DNA from: Hypoxylon rubiginosum
Lineage: Eukaryota > Ascomycota > Sordariomycetes > Xylariales > Hypoxylaceae
Length of the DNA stretch: 64,000 nt
Reading direction: 5' to 3'
Assembly (NCBI GenBank): GCA_902806565.1
Contig: CADCXA010000003.1
Location: forward strand, 372,001 to 436,000
In this document: piece by piece, positions 11,215 to 23,542 of the stretch
How positions within the stretch are numbered: the first letter of the stretch is position 1
Layout: every line of letters starts with the position of its first letter
Program-made: the position numbers and the translations under genes
The notes under the pieces: model-generated
Database searches by the model: none
The model's input: the letters and a program-made list of their open reading frames with translations, nothing else
What the model was told of the DNA's origin: nothing

Positions 11215-12126
11215 GTAGACATCAGGGGGGGAAGATGGGGAAGTTCTTCAGTTCGTTTAGACAGATACCCGGCAACTACAAAATACAGGACACGGTTGGT
11301 GTGTTTCTATACTGGGCAAAGGAAAAGGCACAGGTCGGGGGATTAGCTATGACAGCGACGCGGCTCTTGAGGACTCGAGTTGCTAATGGGGTCGCGACTT
11401 AAACCGGATATACAGACCTTGCGGAACCTCCACTCGTAACGCAACGTCAAGGGGTAAGATGAAGGAGGTTAGGGCTCAACTAAGAGTCTAGGGGATTATA
11501 GCATCCGCCACGAGCTCTTGCGATTTTGATTTCAAGGTCAAGACTCAAACTTGCGATAGATCTGAAAAGACACGCAAGACCTAGTAGAGGCGTAGTGTCC
11601 TCATCTAAAGCTAGAGCATGATATATATGTTAACTCTACTAAATTCAGGAGATTTAAGCATTTTATGTCTTTGTAATTGACAACTAGTTTATATGGATGG
11701 TCACTCCATAGCTTAAGACATTCAGATCCGAAAAGACCACTCATTAATCGTCCCGAGGAGAAGGTTGAATATATCTTTAATATTGCACACCTATGTACCT
11801 GGACATGGTGCACGGGATGATAAGAGTGAACAGAACAGACACTAAGCCTTCCTAGTTAGGTTCGCTATGGTAGTTAGCAAGAAGTGTTGCTATCTGGTTG
11901 CGGCTACGGAGTTTGTTATGTAATTTGTCTGATGGTTGGAACTGTGAAAAGTTGAATCATGGAGGTATCAGATATGATGACGGAGAGAGGGGACCTATGA
12001 GTGTTGACCACTATGAGTGTTGACCGGAACTATTATTTGTTGGCCCCTTAAATCATGATTTGTGAGGTCAATGTCTTGTACACAGTATATTACACGATCC
12101 CGCAACCATAGTGTCTATAAGAATTG
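11215..12126. other. Intergenic, convergent 3' ends
   Basis: Separates the 3' ends of CTP1 and the CBP6-like gene. I see no gene or repeat in it. Confidence 0.6.
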
Positions 12127-12598
12127 TTACTGCAATCTTACAACTCCCTTTAACCTCAGCAACATCCTTTCTAGGTAGGATCGGTTCGGTGCCGCCTCGA
12201 GTTCCTTGACGAGATCGGTGAAATATGTCGGCTTGCTCCTAGGACGCAATAGAGAGCCCGTAATGGGATACTGCGATTCCTTGTCAATATTCCATTCCTC
12301 GAACCAAAGGCTGTAGGACGAAAACCCTCGTGGCGCACCTTTTTCTTATACCGGTTGTCTAATAGCGAATAGAGCGCGTTGGCTTGCTTCAGCTGATCTT
12401 GTTCAGACAGGCTGGAGGAAGCCTCGAACCGCTTGCGCAGGACATCCTGAAATTGGACCTGAGGTCGAAGGGTATCTTTGGGCCACTGGGAGAGTGCCCG
12501 CAGAATATGGCGTTGGGCACTCTATAATCGTGTAAGTCATTTGTATGATGCAGATGGAGGAGGAGGATTCGTTAACGTACAATTGCTTGACGGGCCAT
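12127..12598 (-). CDS. CBP6: CBP6/UQCC2-like cytochrome b assembly factor (114 aa, 3 exons)
   Basis: Complement exons 12581-12598 (only six codons), 12339-12521 and 12127-12270. Donors are GTACGT and GTGCGC and acceptors ATTATAG and ATCGCAG; all joins are phase 0 and give one 114-residue frame. Two blocks resemble the Cbp6/UQCC2 family: an N-terminal ALSQWPKDTLRPQVQFQDVL, and a second half with NRYKKKYPITGSLLRPRSKPTYF followed by a basic amphipathic end (ERMLLRLKGVVRLQ). In yeast, Cbp6 with Cbp3 binds the mitoribosome tunnel exit and newly made cytochrome b, for complex III assembly. The size fits. The short exons hide the gene from a simple frame scan. The family call rests on pattern similarity only. 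Confidence 0.75.
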
Positions 12599-13588
12599 TG
12601 TTTATTTAGGACAATTGGAGGAATAGAAGCAAATCACATCCCTTCTGTGTATTAGCAAGTCTTGTGTGAATTCAATATTCAACGAAATCTACTATACAAA
12701 AGGGCTTGTCTATTGGCGCATAAAAGAGCTTTCGACGTTAAAGCTCTAGAAAATTGATGACTGCGGGATGACGGAACCAATCAATGTCTTTGTCGATAAG
12801 GGATAAGATGCCGATATACAGTACCTACCTAGATAACTGATGTGTGCATCATACCTTAAATTGGAACCTTCTCTAAAGTGTCTAGCCGGTGTTAAGAAAA
12901 ATGTCCGGTCTAGGCAGTTAAGGGTAGCGCAGGCCTCCAATAATTTGCCGAATTGACTTGGCTGCTTGAGATCTCCGTATGTGGCTCGTGCGCTTCCAAG
13001 CTGGGCTGGCTGGCTAAAGCTGGACCGACGTTCCGTTCCAGGGCTGTCAGGTGCTGTTGGTCAGCGGGCTGGCAGGGCGCTTTTTGCTTCGGTGGTGTTC
13101 GATCGTCCAACAGGGCCCTAATGTTCCCTTATGTTCCCTGTGTGTCCCCCCTATTGAGCCTACTGTGGTTATGTCCCTCAGACGACCCTGACCCTGCGTG
13201 CCGGGTGCCTGCAAACCAAACTACAGGTCAAGTTTGCATACCAGCACCACCCGGGCACCTATCGGTAGGTAGTCGCATAGTCACATCATCACCCTAATCT
13301 CGCGAACTTGCCTTCTGGCTTCCGTGTCGCACGTTCTCCCATCTCCATCTCCATTTTCATCATCCGTTCAACCAACTCGCTTTTTTCCATCAATTCGCCT
13401 TTCCTCCCACCATCTCTCCCCTAGTCCTCTCATACTTTCCTTTACGGACAGGGAAATACTCGACCCTACATTTCTTTTCTGCCTCCGACGAATTATTCCT
13501 GCGACGATAAACATTTCCTTCGCCACTTAAAATCCCGCCCCTCCCGTTACTCCTTTACTAGTTTCATTTTCTGTTTCCTGTTCTCACG
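12599..13588. promoter_or_regulatory. Divergent promoter region (CBP6-like / Bsd2-like)
   Basis: About 1 kb between two divergent genes. The last ~250 bp before 13589 is strongly C/T-rich, as in many fungal core promoters and 5' leaders. No coding sequence is recognised. Confidence 0.5.
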
Positions 13589-14699
13589 ATGTCCGGACGT
13601 TACGAACGGGTTAACACCCAAGACGACGGTCCGGATACTCCAACTTCTCCCTCTTCATTGAGACCGCAACCGATACCCAACTCTCCTCCGCCTTCATTTC
13701 ACTCGCGAGCCTCATCGATAGAGCGAAGGCGGCATAATGTCGATCCCACGCTGGCCGATGCATTCGACGCCGAAGACGATGAAAGCGATGACGAACCCGA
13801 CGACAGGCAACGCTTAGTACGGGGGAACTCATTTCCGATTTCGTCAAATTCAACTACCCGCACTTCTGATGGAGAGGAGGATGATAGACCATCTGTACCT
13901 GGTAGTCAATCGACGCAATGGTCATCTGTCGCTACGAACGCTCAGCAAGCCAACTCTAGAGTCTATGGTGGAGGAATTCAATCCGACGGCGTCTTCTCCA
14001 ACATGACGGCTCGACCGGAAAGAGGAGAGAAGATCGTGGAAGAGCAACCTCCGGTACGTCTGTTCATTTAGCATATTCTATTTGCGTTTTCGAGTTACTA
14101 ATGCCTCTTTTTAGACATACGAACAAGCAGCCGCCGATGCTGCGCCACCATATTGGGAAACTACAATTCTGGCTCCAGGCCTGGGTGGTCCCGATGATGT
14201 CTACATCGACGGTATGCCCGTCGGCTCCGTGTTTAGCTTCATCTGGAACGGCATGATCAGCATGTCGTTCCAGCTCGTCGGCTTTCTCCTCACGTACCTA
14301 TTACACTCGACGCATGCGGCGAAGAACGGCTCTCGCGCTGGTCTCGGTATTACGCTTATCCAGTATGGTTTCTACATGAAAGGATCTTCTGCCGATTCGG
14401 GCGGCATGGGCGGTGCGCCTACCGATGGGTACGCACAGCCCCCAGACCCGAATAGCCACGATTTCAACCCCAACGCCGTCAGCACGAGCACAGGTGAAGG
14501 GAATTCGAGCATAAGCGATATTGCGAGCAGCGAATGGGTTGCTTATCTGCTCATGATTGTCGGCTGGTTCATTTTGATCCGTGCGGTTAGCGATTACATC
14601 AAGGCTAGGAGACACGAGCAACTAGTTTTGCAGAGCCCAGACCGTGGCTTGGGTGTACCGATCATTGCCGAAGGCGAGAGAGCCGAGACGGTGGTTTAA
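13589..14699 (+). CDS. BSD2: Bsd2/NDFIP-like membrane adaptor (349 aa, 2 exons)
   Basis: Exons 13589-14053 and 14115-14699, with donor GTACGT, a TACTAAT branch site and acceptor TTTTTAG, joined in phase 0. Residues 1-155 are a polar, Ser/Pro/Asp-rich cytosolic tail. Next comes an imperfect PY element (APPYWETT, about 165-172), then three hydrophobic segments at about 193-218, 226-243 and 295-316, with short polar loops. This is the architecture of the Bsd2/NDFIP family, ER-Golgi-endosome adaptors that recruit the Rsp5/Nedd4 ubiquitin ligase to metal transporters and other membrane cargo. The block VYIDGMPVGSVFSFIWN is characteristic. Its role in metal homeostasis is inferred from yeast. Confidence 0.82.
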
Positions 14700-15624
14700 T
14701 TTTACGCCCGAGAATTTTCATTCATACCAGACGCGTATTCCGTCACTGTCAATACAACTAGCATCGATTTTCTTTTTAGACAACTTGCGGCGAAACGAAG
14801 GTGTAAGGTTTAGTTCACGTACGGTTCTCTTTTGCCTACGGCGTTGAAGGTACATCGGAGGTTGTCTTCTAGCTAAATTAGGTCTCACAAGGATGGCCAT
14901 GCATCGAAGGCAAAGCGTGGCATTTCTCTAGCCGTTGTGCTACAATATAAACGTTCAACCTACCTACGCTGTTCTTTTTATTGCTTGTGATCAGTCCGGA
15001 CTCTACGAAGGGCAGATTTACGAATCCGTATAGGAAACCTGAAGAAGCCGACATATACTAGTCCACTTATCGTGTACTCGGTCAATTTTTGTTATTTGAT
15101 ACCAGGTCTTGTTCTAACTACATACTCGTAGTCCTGTCGTGGCTCTAACTCGAGCCAGTATAGACGTATGTACCTCCTTTGCCTTTGTCTTATTAATTAT
15201 AGCCTATCGATAACAGCGGCGACTATACAAGTGCCCCGCATTCTTCCTATGTCAAGTTGAATGAGATATGACAGGATATTATGTCATGTCTGGGTGACAT
15301 CTCGGAGCAAACCCTCGAAAGCTTTCGAACTGCTAAATGTATGGAAATCTACCTCTATAGTTGTTCTAATCGAATCTATCACTTACCTCTCAGAACCTCT
15401 CGACACTTTTACGCTGCTTACCGTCCAGCACTCCTACTACTACTACCTAGCTAAAAAGATAATACAAAGTGTCTCCTAAACCGCACTCTCGCCTCTCGCC
15501 TCTCCTAGCCCACCTAAATCCCTCTACTTCTTTCTGCTTTTACCAAAGGCTCGCCAGTTCTTTTCCGTCTTCTTCTTCCTCCTCCTCCTCGCGATCCAGA
15601 TCGACCACGACCGCAACCACCAAC
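14700..15624. other. Intergenic stretch
   Basis: 3' flank of the Bsd2-like gene and 5' flank of the PCMT gene, C/T-rich from about 15480. In-frame codons upstream of 15625 (from 15469) are mentioned under the next gene. Confidence 0.5.
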
Positions 15625-16521
15625 ATGGCCTGGCGCAGCTCCGGCACCTCTAACGCCGAGCTGGTCGAGAACCTGTGGCGCAACAAGCTGATCACGCAGG
15701 CGCCCGTCCGGTCGGCCTTCCTGAGAGTCGACCGCGCCCACTACGCCCCCGAGCCGGGGTCCGCCTACGAGGACTCCCCGCAGCCCATCGGCCACGGCGC
15801 CACCATCAGCGCACCGCACATGCACGCCAACGCCGTCGAGACGCTGCTGCCGTTCCTGCTACCGCCACCGTCACCATCACCGTCGAGAACCGAAGAGGGC
15901 GGCGGCGTGAAGGGACACACCGGTCGGCCGAGACGCGTGTTAGACATCGGCAGCGGCAGCGGCTACCTCACGCACGTCCTCGCCGAGCTCGCCGGCGAGT
16001 CCGGCGTCGTCGTGGGGCTCGAGCACATCCCCGCGCTGCAGCGCCTCGGCGAGGCCAACATGGCGAAATCCGCCGAGGGGCGGCACCTGCTCGAGACGGG
16101 GCGGGCGCGGTTCCGCGTCGGCGACGGGCGGAAGGGGTGGGCGGAGCCGGCGGGTTCGTGGCCGGGGGTCGGGGGGCGGCCGGCGAACGGGAACGGTAAC
16201 GGCGGTAACAACAACGGTAGCAGTAGCAGAAACGGAAGGGTGGAGACGGGGGATACGAGGGGAGAAGGGAATGATAAGGAGGGAGAGGAAGGGGAGGGCG
16301 GCGGTTGGGACGCGATCCACGTAGGCGCCGCGGCGGCGGAGCTGCACGAGGAACTGGTAAGGCAGCTGCGGAGCCCCGGGCGCATGTTCATCCCCGTGGA
16401 CGCGGGCAACGGGTGGGAGCAGCATATCTGGACCGTGGACAAGGACGAGCGGGGGACGATCCGGAAGCAGAGGCTTTACGGGGTGCGGTATGTGCCGCTT
16501 ACGGATGCGCCTACGTCTTGA
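15625..16521 (+). CDS. PCM1: Protein-L-isoaspartate O-methyltransferase (298 aa)
   Basis: Uses S-adenosylmethionine to methylate L-isoaspartyl residues in damaged proteins and start their repair. The family blocks are in order: the substrate-side region RVDRAHYAP...SPQPIGHGATISAPHMHA (residues 35-69), SAM motif I VLDIGSGSGYL (105-115), GLEHIPAL, then WDAIHVGAAA (228-237) and PGRMFIPV (251-258). I chose the ATG at 15625 because MAWRSSG begins the conserved N-terminus and has an ACC context. An in-frame ATG at 15469 would add 52 Ser/Thr-rich residues. Oddly, about 50 residues of Gly/Asn/Glu low-complexity sequence (about 176-227) are inserted between the SAM core and WDAIH. It is in frame and could be an unrecognised intron. 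Confidence 0.9.
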   Translation: MAWRSSGTSNAELVENLWRNKLITQAPVRSAFLRVDRAHYAPEPGSAYEDSPQPIGHGATISAPHMHANAVETLLPFLLPPPSPSPSRTEEGGGVKGHTGRPRRVLDIGSGSGYLTHVLAELAGESGVVVGLEHIPALQRLGEANMAKSAEGRHLLETGRARFRVGDGRKGWAEPAGSWPGVGGRPANGNGNGGNNNGSSSRNGRVETGDTRGEGNDKEGEEGEGGGWDAIHVGAAAAELHEELVRQLRSPGRMFIPVDAGNGWEQHIWTVDKDERGTIRKQRLYGVRYVPLTDAPTS

Positions 16522-17229
16522 GGGGAGTGAGAGACACGGAGTGAGTGAGTAGGTAAGGGGGTTTCGTACATCTATGTGCGTGGATGCGTGGTTGCTTAGA
16601 GAAAGGGAAGATTGAATAACCCGTTAGGAGCTTAGGACCACTAAGGAGAGTTGGGACTTACGATATGTGTTTTAAGTGAGCATACCTTTTTTCATCTGTG
16701 TGTGTCTGGCTTTTGGAAGTCGGAAAGTGGTTTACATGATAAGTTTTGCCATATGAGACATCACGGATTAGTCTCGAAGCATGTATACACCTCCTTTTTC
16801 CACTGTTTGAGAATAGGGGGCATAATGTTGAGAAGGGGTTGCCATGTAGGAAAACATTGCAAAGGTCGCATTCACTTGGACTCAACTGAATAGGTACCTA
16901 GTCCAATGATCTAACGAGGACTAATATTAGGTATCTAATAGGCAGTTATGGGCAGATTTGGCTGATGCTATCGAGTATATATATTAGATTTTAGCTTCAT
17001 TAGAGTATATTACTCAACGGCTCATACATTCCCGTCATAGTAGTCGAGCTTGATCATACCTAGGTAGGTTGAGGATACTAATTCACCCAAGTTAATGTGG
17101 CAAAGTGAAATCATAACTTCAACTCCACAAATGGAAAAATGTTCATTGCCCTATTGTCCTCTAGTTGGTATTTACAGCGTACAATACAGCCCCCTAAGAT
17201 AGTAACGCCCTTTTTATTTTTAAATTTGA
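16522..17229. other. Intergenic, convergent 3' ends
   Basis: Between convergent PCMT and complex I genes. It contains one exact TACCTAGGTA at 17057-17066 and no visible gene. Confidence 0.6.
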
Positions 17230-18183
<954 letters not shown>

Positions 18184-18759
18184 GGTGCTGTGCAATTGGG
18201 CGACGGGGAGGGAGCGGAGAGGGTTGACTATCGAGATCTGAGGAGATGAGAGAACGAATGCGAAAGGGCGAAATCGAGAGCAGCTTGAGGTCATGCTGGA
18301 GTTTCGGGATTTTTGGTGGAGCTCGTTATTACAAAAGACTTGCCGTGATTGGTGGTAGCTCAAGCCTCAAATGGGTGGAAAAGCCATCATTACTTCATCG
18401 TGACAAGCCACACTTTGGAAATATTAGAAGCTTTGCTAGTGCTAGAAGCGGGATGAATTGTGGAGGTACCTTACCTAAACGCATGTATTACTATCTAATC
18501 ACGTGCAGCGGTCCAACTCGAATCACCGCTAGCTCCGCGGGTCTAAGCTCGGATTGAAATGACGAGAAATTTATCATGACCTCCTTCGTGCGTTGAAGCT
18601 TTCGAAAATCCAATCCACTTCACCCAATCGCCAAACGAATAAGCAATCACCGCTTCCGCCACCCGCGTCTCTCACCTTTCAACAACTTCGCATTTCGCAT
18701 TTCGCACTTTGCACTTTCGTACCCGATTGACTCACTCGCGAAATCGCAAAATCGCAACC
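18184..18759. promoter_or_regulatory. Shared divergent promoter of two complex I genes
   Basis: The 576-bp spacer between the start codons of the TYKY and ACP subunits. CCAAT boxes face each gene: one on the minus strand (ATTGG at 18348-18352, about 165 bp from the TYKY start) and two on the plus strand (18610-18614 and 18624-18628, about 130-150 bp from the ACP start). CCAAT is the site of the Hap2/3/5 complex, a known regulator of respiratory genes in fungi. Use of these boxes is inferred. Confidence 0.6.
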
Positions 18760-19481
<722 letters not shown>

Positions 19482-21454
19482 ACCATCTTCAACCTTTGTA
19501 CATTAAACCGCTACGACTCTCTCACATAGCAAATGGCCCCGTAACTTTTAGAATCTGGATCCCGCGTCGGCGGCTTATGTATGCCTGCAAATTCTTGAGG
19601 CGATGATGGCGGGATTGAAAAGAGAAAAAAAAAACCTCGATCAGGGTCGAGGTAGCCTGGCCGAATGCTGATGAGAAAAAAGAGGATATCAATGAAGTTG
19701 ATCACGGCGTTGTCCGGATGATACTCGACTCCGCGCCATTGTACTAGTGTATAGACCTTTTCTCTCTCCCCGCCTACAGGTGTGCCTCCCGACCCACCCC
19801 TTATTGTATGCTGCCTTGGAAACTTGCGAGAGCTCTGCGAGGCTCAACTGTGAGGTTCTACGACGTCAACTGTAAAATGAGCTGTGTTAGGGGCTTAGTG
19901 ATCATTGCTACTCACAAACGAGGAGCCTACCTCAGTCTCACCTGGCCCTTAGCTAACAATATTCTTCATGTTGAAAGACTATCATATTCGCCACGAGATT
20001 GCGAACAACTTCTCGTAATTTCACTTTCCTCACCTCCGCAGTTTTTTTATTTTAATATTTCCCCCCTTAATCATTGTTTCGTTCTAGCGTGGTTGTTAGC
20101 ATACGTACCTGGTAGCCAACGAGTTGACGTATAAACTCATCGACCCGTATTGAGCCTACCTACCTAAGACTTCGAGATTCAACCCGGATTTTATTTATTA
20201 GTGACCACCTACGTACCTAAAGGATGGACAATCCTTCCTCCTTGTCGGGCAGACCATGATTAATAATATGGGAAACACGGGGACTAGATAGTGCTATACT
20301 CGCCCGAGGTACGGTATGGAGGGATAGAAGAGTTAGTAGAGAAGGAGAGAACAGAGGTTGGTTAAGGTTAAGGGTGGAACCAAGAGAAGAACCTTAGTAA
20401 TGATTGTTCTCTGTCCTATATTTCACTAGAGGCATGCTGACCCCTGACAGGTTAATATGAAGAAAACTGCCGGGAAACCTCGACAATTAAACCGCAGTAC
20501 CTATTTACCTGCTCGAGGAAGGGGGCGAATAGACTGGATTGGGTTATAAGACAGCGATCTGATACCTAACTACTTACTTCCTAGAGTTGAGATATAGATG
20601 GCTGCCACGAGACATGGAGATATCGTCGCAGTGATGCCGTATAGAATATGTACATAATTCTCGCGGAAAGGGATGGCGGTCACGTCAACTGCAAAGACGA
20701 ATATGGGTCTATAACGAAAGCCGAATGTAGAGTAGGTATGTCCTTTGTAATTAAAGCCCTAATTATATCCATCATCGAGAGCAGGTATCTATTGGCGCGC
20801 CTATGTAAGGCTTGATCGATTTATACGTGCGACAATATCTTGTATGTGCCTGGGTATGTATATCACAAACAACTAATTGAACTTTGGACCGATTTGTTGT
20901 TACAATTCTTTGCTGTAGATATATATATCTAATGTATTCACACACTTCGGTGTCACATCCACCTACATAAGGTACATGTATGTAGCTATCTCTAGTCTCC
21001 TTTCTCTCTCTCTCTCCCTCTTGCCTCGTAAGGCTCACGGCCTTATTTCGTATCCGTCTTCTGAATTTCCCTCGCTTGGGTATTGGGAACGGGGGTATAA
21101 TGCCCCCCATGCTATAAACAAACATAAAAAGGACAGGTTTCTATACGTAACGTAAGAGGTACTGTAGGTAAGTAGAGGGAGCACGGCATTTCTTTTGCCC
21201 CCCTCTTCCTTTTTTCTCTCCCTGGCTGGTATCATAAAGCGAGCGTGTGTAGCCGCCAGGTATCACAAAAACCCCGTGGAACATAAAAAAAAGAGCAATG
21301 CATGCACCAACGAACGCCGAGCTGCCCCTTTTTCGGTGTGATGCCAAAATATCACACAAGTTAATACCCCGCAGCATGCCTCATCCCATTCGATGCTTTT
21401 CTTCTTCATCCACGTCACATTCGTCCTCTCGTTCCCCGTGTGGGAGAGACATGG
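19482..21454. other. Intergenic stretch
   Basis: Two kilobases between the 3' ends of the ACP gene and the Ser/Thr-rich protein gene. No frame with coding character is visible and no repeat beyond short CT or TA runs. Confidence 0.5.
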
Positions 21455-23542
21455 TCACAGAGCTTTCCCCACGCTCCCCTGACTGCTACCGCTCCGCCTC
21501 CTCGTTTCCGAGTCCCGCCTCCCGAGCCCGCTATCCGGACTCGGCGTAGACCGGGCCGCCGCCGCCGGCCCGACGTCCGGCCCGGGATCGCTCCACCCGC
21601 CCATGCTGCTGATATCGCTCAGCCCGCTCGAGTACTTCGAGGTGAAGCTCTCGGTCCGCACGTGCGCCTGCCGCGGCGTGTTCGGCAGTCCCGCGACGCT
21701 CTTGCTGCTGCGGCTGGCTCGGCTGGCTCGGCTGGACCCCCCGGCGAGGGCGGCCGTGCTGGAGTTGGCGCTCCGGAGGAGATCCGGGCGGTCCAGGTCG
21801 AATGGGTCGGAGCGGAACTTGGTCCGGCGGGTTCCTACCGTGTCCACGCTCATGTTGGACTCGCGGTAGTAGGTGCCGGCGTTGCTCGGCTGGCGGCTGA
21901 TGCCCCCGTTCACGCTGTGACCACGCGAGCGCCGGATGTTCTGTACGTAAGTCGTGAGTCCACCATTTGCCGCTGAAGTTGGCGGGACTTTAATGGCGTT
22001 TGCATCTGAAAATGGATTGTTTGCTGCCGAAACAATCATGGGCTTCGCTTTGGCAGTATTGTTGCTAATAGCGTTCACGTCCGAAAAGGGGTCGGCCATG
22101 TCGAAGTTCAATCCCAGGCCGCCGAGGAAATGCTGTTCGCCGCCCATGGACATGGATCGACGCTGGTTGCTAGTCACACTACTCCGCCCTCTTGTAGCTG
22201 CTTCTCGTTCGAGTTGTCTATCATCCATATTAAGAAGCGTGAGGAAGTCCGGTTGTGAGCCGGCCCTAGGCCCGTTGCTCTCAGCCGTGGAGCGTGGTAC
22301 GGCCATTGAATCATTGGCTACAGGATTAACCTTAGACTCGTGCCGTAGACGCCAGTTGAAGTTCCCATCTTCGGCCAGCCGGCCCCACCAGTCGACGAAA
22401 CGACCCTTTGAGGTCGACGCCTCCCCTGCAGCTGCTTCAGTACTTGAATTGTTCCGACTATGCATCGTCTCGAGCGGGCCAAACTGCGAGTTCCCTCGGT
22501 TTAGGTTGATGCTTGGGCTAGGACTACTACTCCGGGCTACAATATTGTTGACGCGCCCCCGTAGTCTTCTGTATTTTGTACCCGCGATAGCCCAGAATTT
22601 CTCGGTGAATGGCGTTGGTCCTACAGATGTGCGGCTAATGAGGTAAGGCCCCTTTTCGTCGCCGCGGAAAGTCGCATCTGGTGTTAGCGGTGTTAATAAC
22701 GTACTCCTCCGCTCCCGCATCTTTCTCTGTCTCCAGAGCCAGATAACGAAGGCTATGAACGTGATGACCACAACGCCACCAATCACCCCAACTGCTATTG
22801 CTATCGTCTGCTGTGTAGTGATAGCATTGCCGGTTACTGCTGCTTCACTACTCGATAACCCTGCCCCGCTTGTCTGTGATTCCAACGGTGAACTAGTAGA
22901 TCGGCTGCCCCCTGACGTTAACAACACGGCATCTCCTGTTGGAGTGGTTGATGTGCTTGGATTCTCTGATTGGCTAGTAGGCGACTGTATCGTCGTTGTA
23001 CTGCTGTCTGTTTGTCCATCCGAACTTGGCACTTGGTCATTAGACTGGCTAGGAGACGTAGACGTAGTGGGCGAAGGATCAGTAACACTGGACTCTGAAG
23101 TGGAAGTATTGTCAGTAGCAGTGGTTGCTAACGATGTTGGGATGACGTTTCCGCCCACTGCCGGGTTTGGGTTAAGTGAAGCGGCAGGTAAGTTTGTGGT
23201 CGTTGTCGTACTCGAAGTCGGATCCGGTATACCGAGTGCGTCTGTCTGGTCTCCCGCGGCTGGAGCTTCGTTGTTGGGTGGCGCTTGAATAGCAGTAGTG
23301 GTCGATATTAACGTGCTAGATGTGGATGTGGATGTGGATGTGGATATGGATGAGGATGAGGATGATGTTGAAATGGAAGTGGAAGTTGAAGTTGAAGTTG
23401 AAGTCGATGATGAGGACGATGATGTCGAAGTCGATGTTGAGCTAGAGCTTGTTGAAGTCGCAGCCGAAGTAGATAGTTGAAGATTCGCTACCTTCGGTAC
23501 TGCTGTACATCTTTTGCCGTTGAGCGTTGTGATTGAGGCCAT
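21455..23542 (-). CDS. Ser/Thr-rich single-pass membrane protein (695 aa), Mid2/Wsc-like architecture
   Basis: One long exon. Residues 28-80 are almost only Ser and Thr, encoded by imperfect tandem hexanucleotides. Residues ~80-240 stay rich in Ser/Thr/Pro and are a likely O-mannosylated extracellular stalk. A single transmembrane helix spans about 246-270 (IAIAVGVIGGVVVITFIAFVIWLW) and is followed by basic RQRKMRERR, which orients the long ~420-residue tail to the cytosol. This layout matches fungal cell-wall stress sensors and related proteins. No N-terminal signal peptide or cysteine-rich WSC domain is seen, so a start further upstream or a type III topology is possible. The tail is polar, with PFSD repeats (near 490-515). 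The function is inferred from architecture only. Confidence 0.78.
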   Translation of the reverse strand: MASITTLNGKRCTAVPKVANLQLSTSAATSTSSSSTSTSTSSSSSSTSTSTSTSTSISTSSSSSSISTSTSTSTSSTLISTTTAIQAPPNNEAPAAGDQTDALGIPDPTSSTTTTTNLPAASLNPNPAVGGNVIPTSLATTATDNTSTSESSVTDPSPTTSTSPSQSNDQVPSSDGQTDSSTTTIQSPTSQSENPSTSTTPTGDAVLLTSGGSRSTSSPLESQTSGAGLSSSEAAVTGNAITTQQTIAIAVGVIGGVVVITFIAFVIWLWRQRKMRERRSTLLTPLTPDATFRGDEKGPYLISRTSVGPTPFTEKFWAIAGTKYRRLRGRVNNIVARSSSPSPSINLNRGNSQFGPLETMHSRNNSSTEAAAGEASTSKGRFVDWWGRLAEDGNFNWRLRHESKVNPVANDSMAVPRSTAESNGPRAGSQPDFLTLLNMDDRQLEREAATRGRSSVTSNQRRSMSMGGEQHFLGGLGLNFDMADPFSDVNAISNNTAKAKPMIVSAANNPFSDANAIKVPPTSAANGGLTTYVQNIRRSRGHSVNGGISRQPSNAGTYYRESNMSVDTVGTRRTKFRSDPFDLDRPDLLRSANSSTAALAGGSSRASRASRSSKSVAGLPNTPRQAHVRTESFTSKYSSGLSDISSMGGWSDPGPDVGPAAAARSTPSPDSGLGRRDSETRRRSGSSQGSVGKAL

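Noticed and set aside
10488..11402. Long Arg/Ala-rich second frame across CTP1
   Set aside because: A by-product of strong G/C third-position bias in the real carrier gene.
23298..23480. Asp/Val/Glu-repeat frame on the plus strand
   Set aside because: Antisense shadow of the Ser/Thr repeat of the minus-strand membrane protein.
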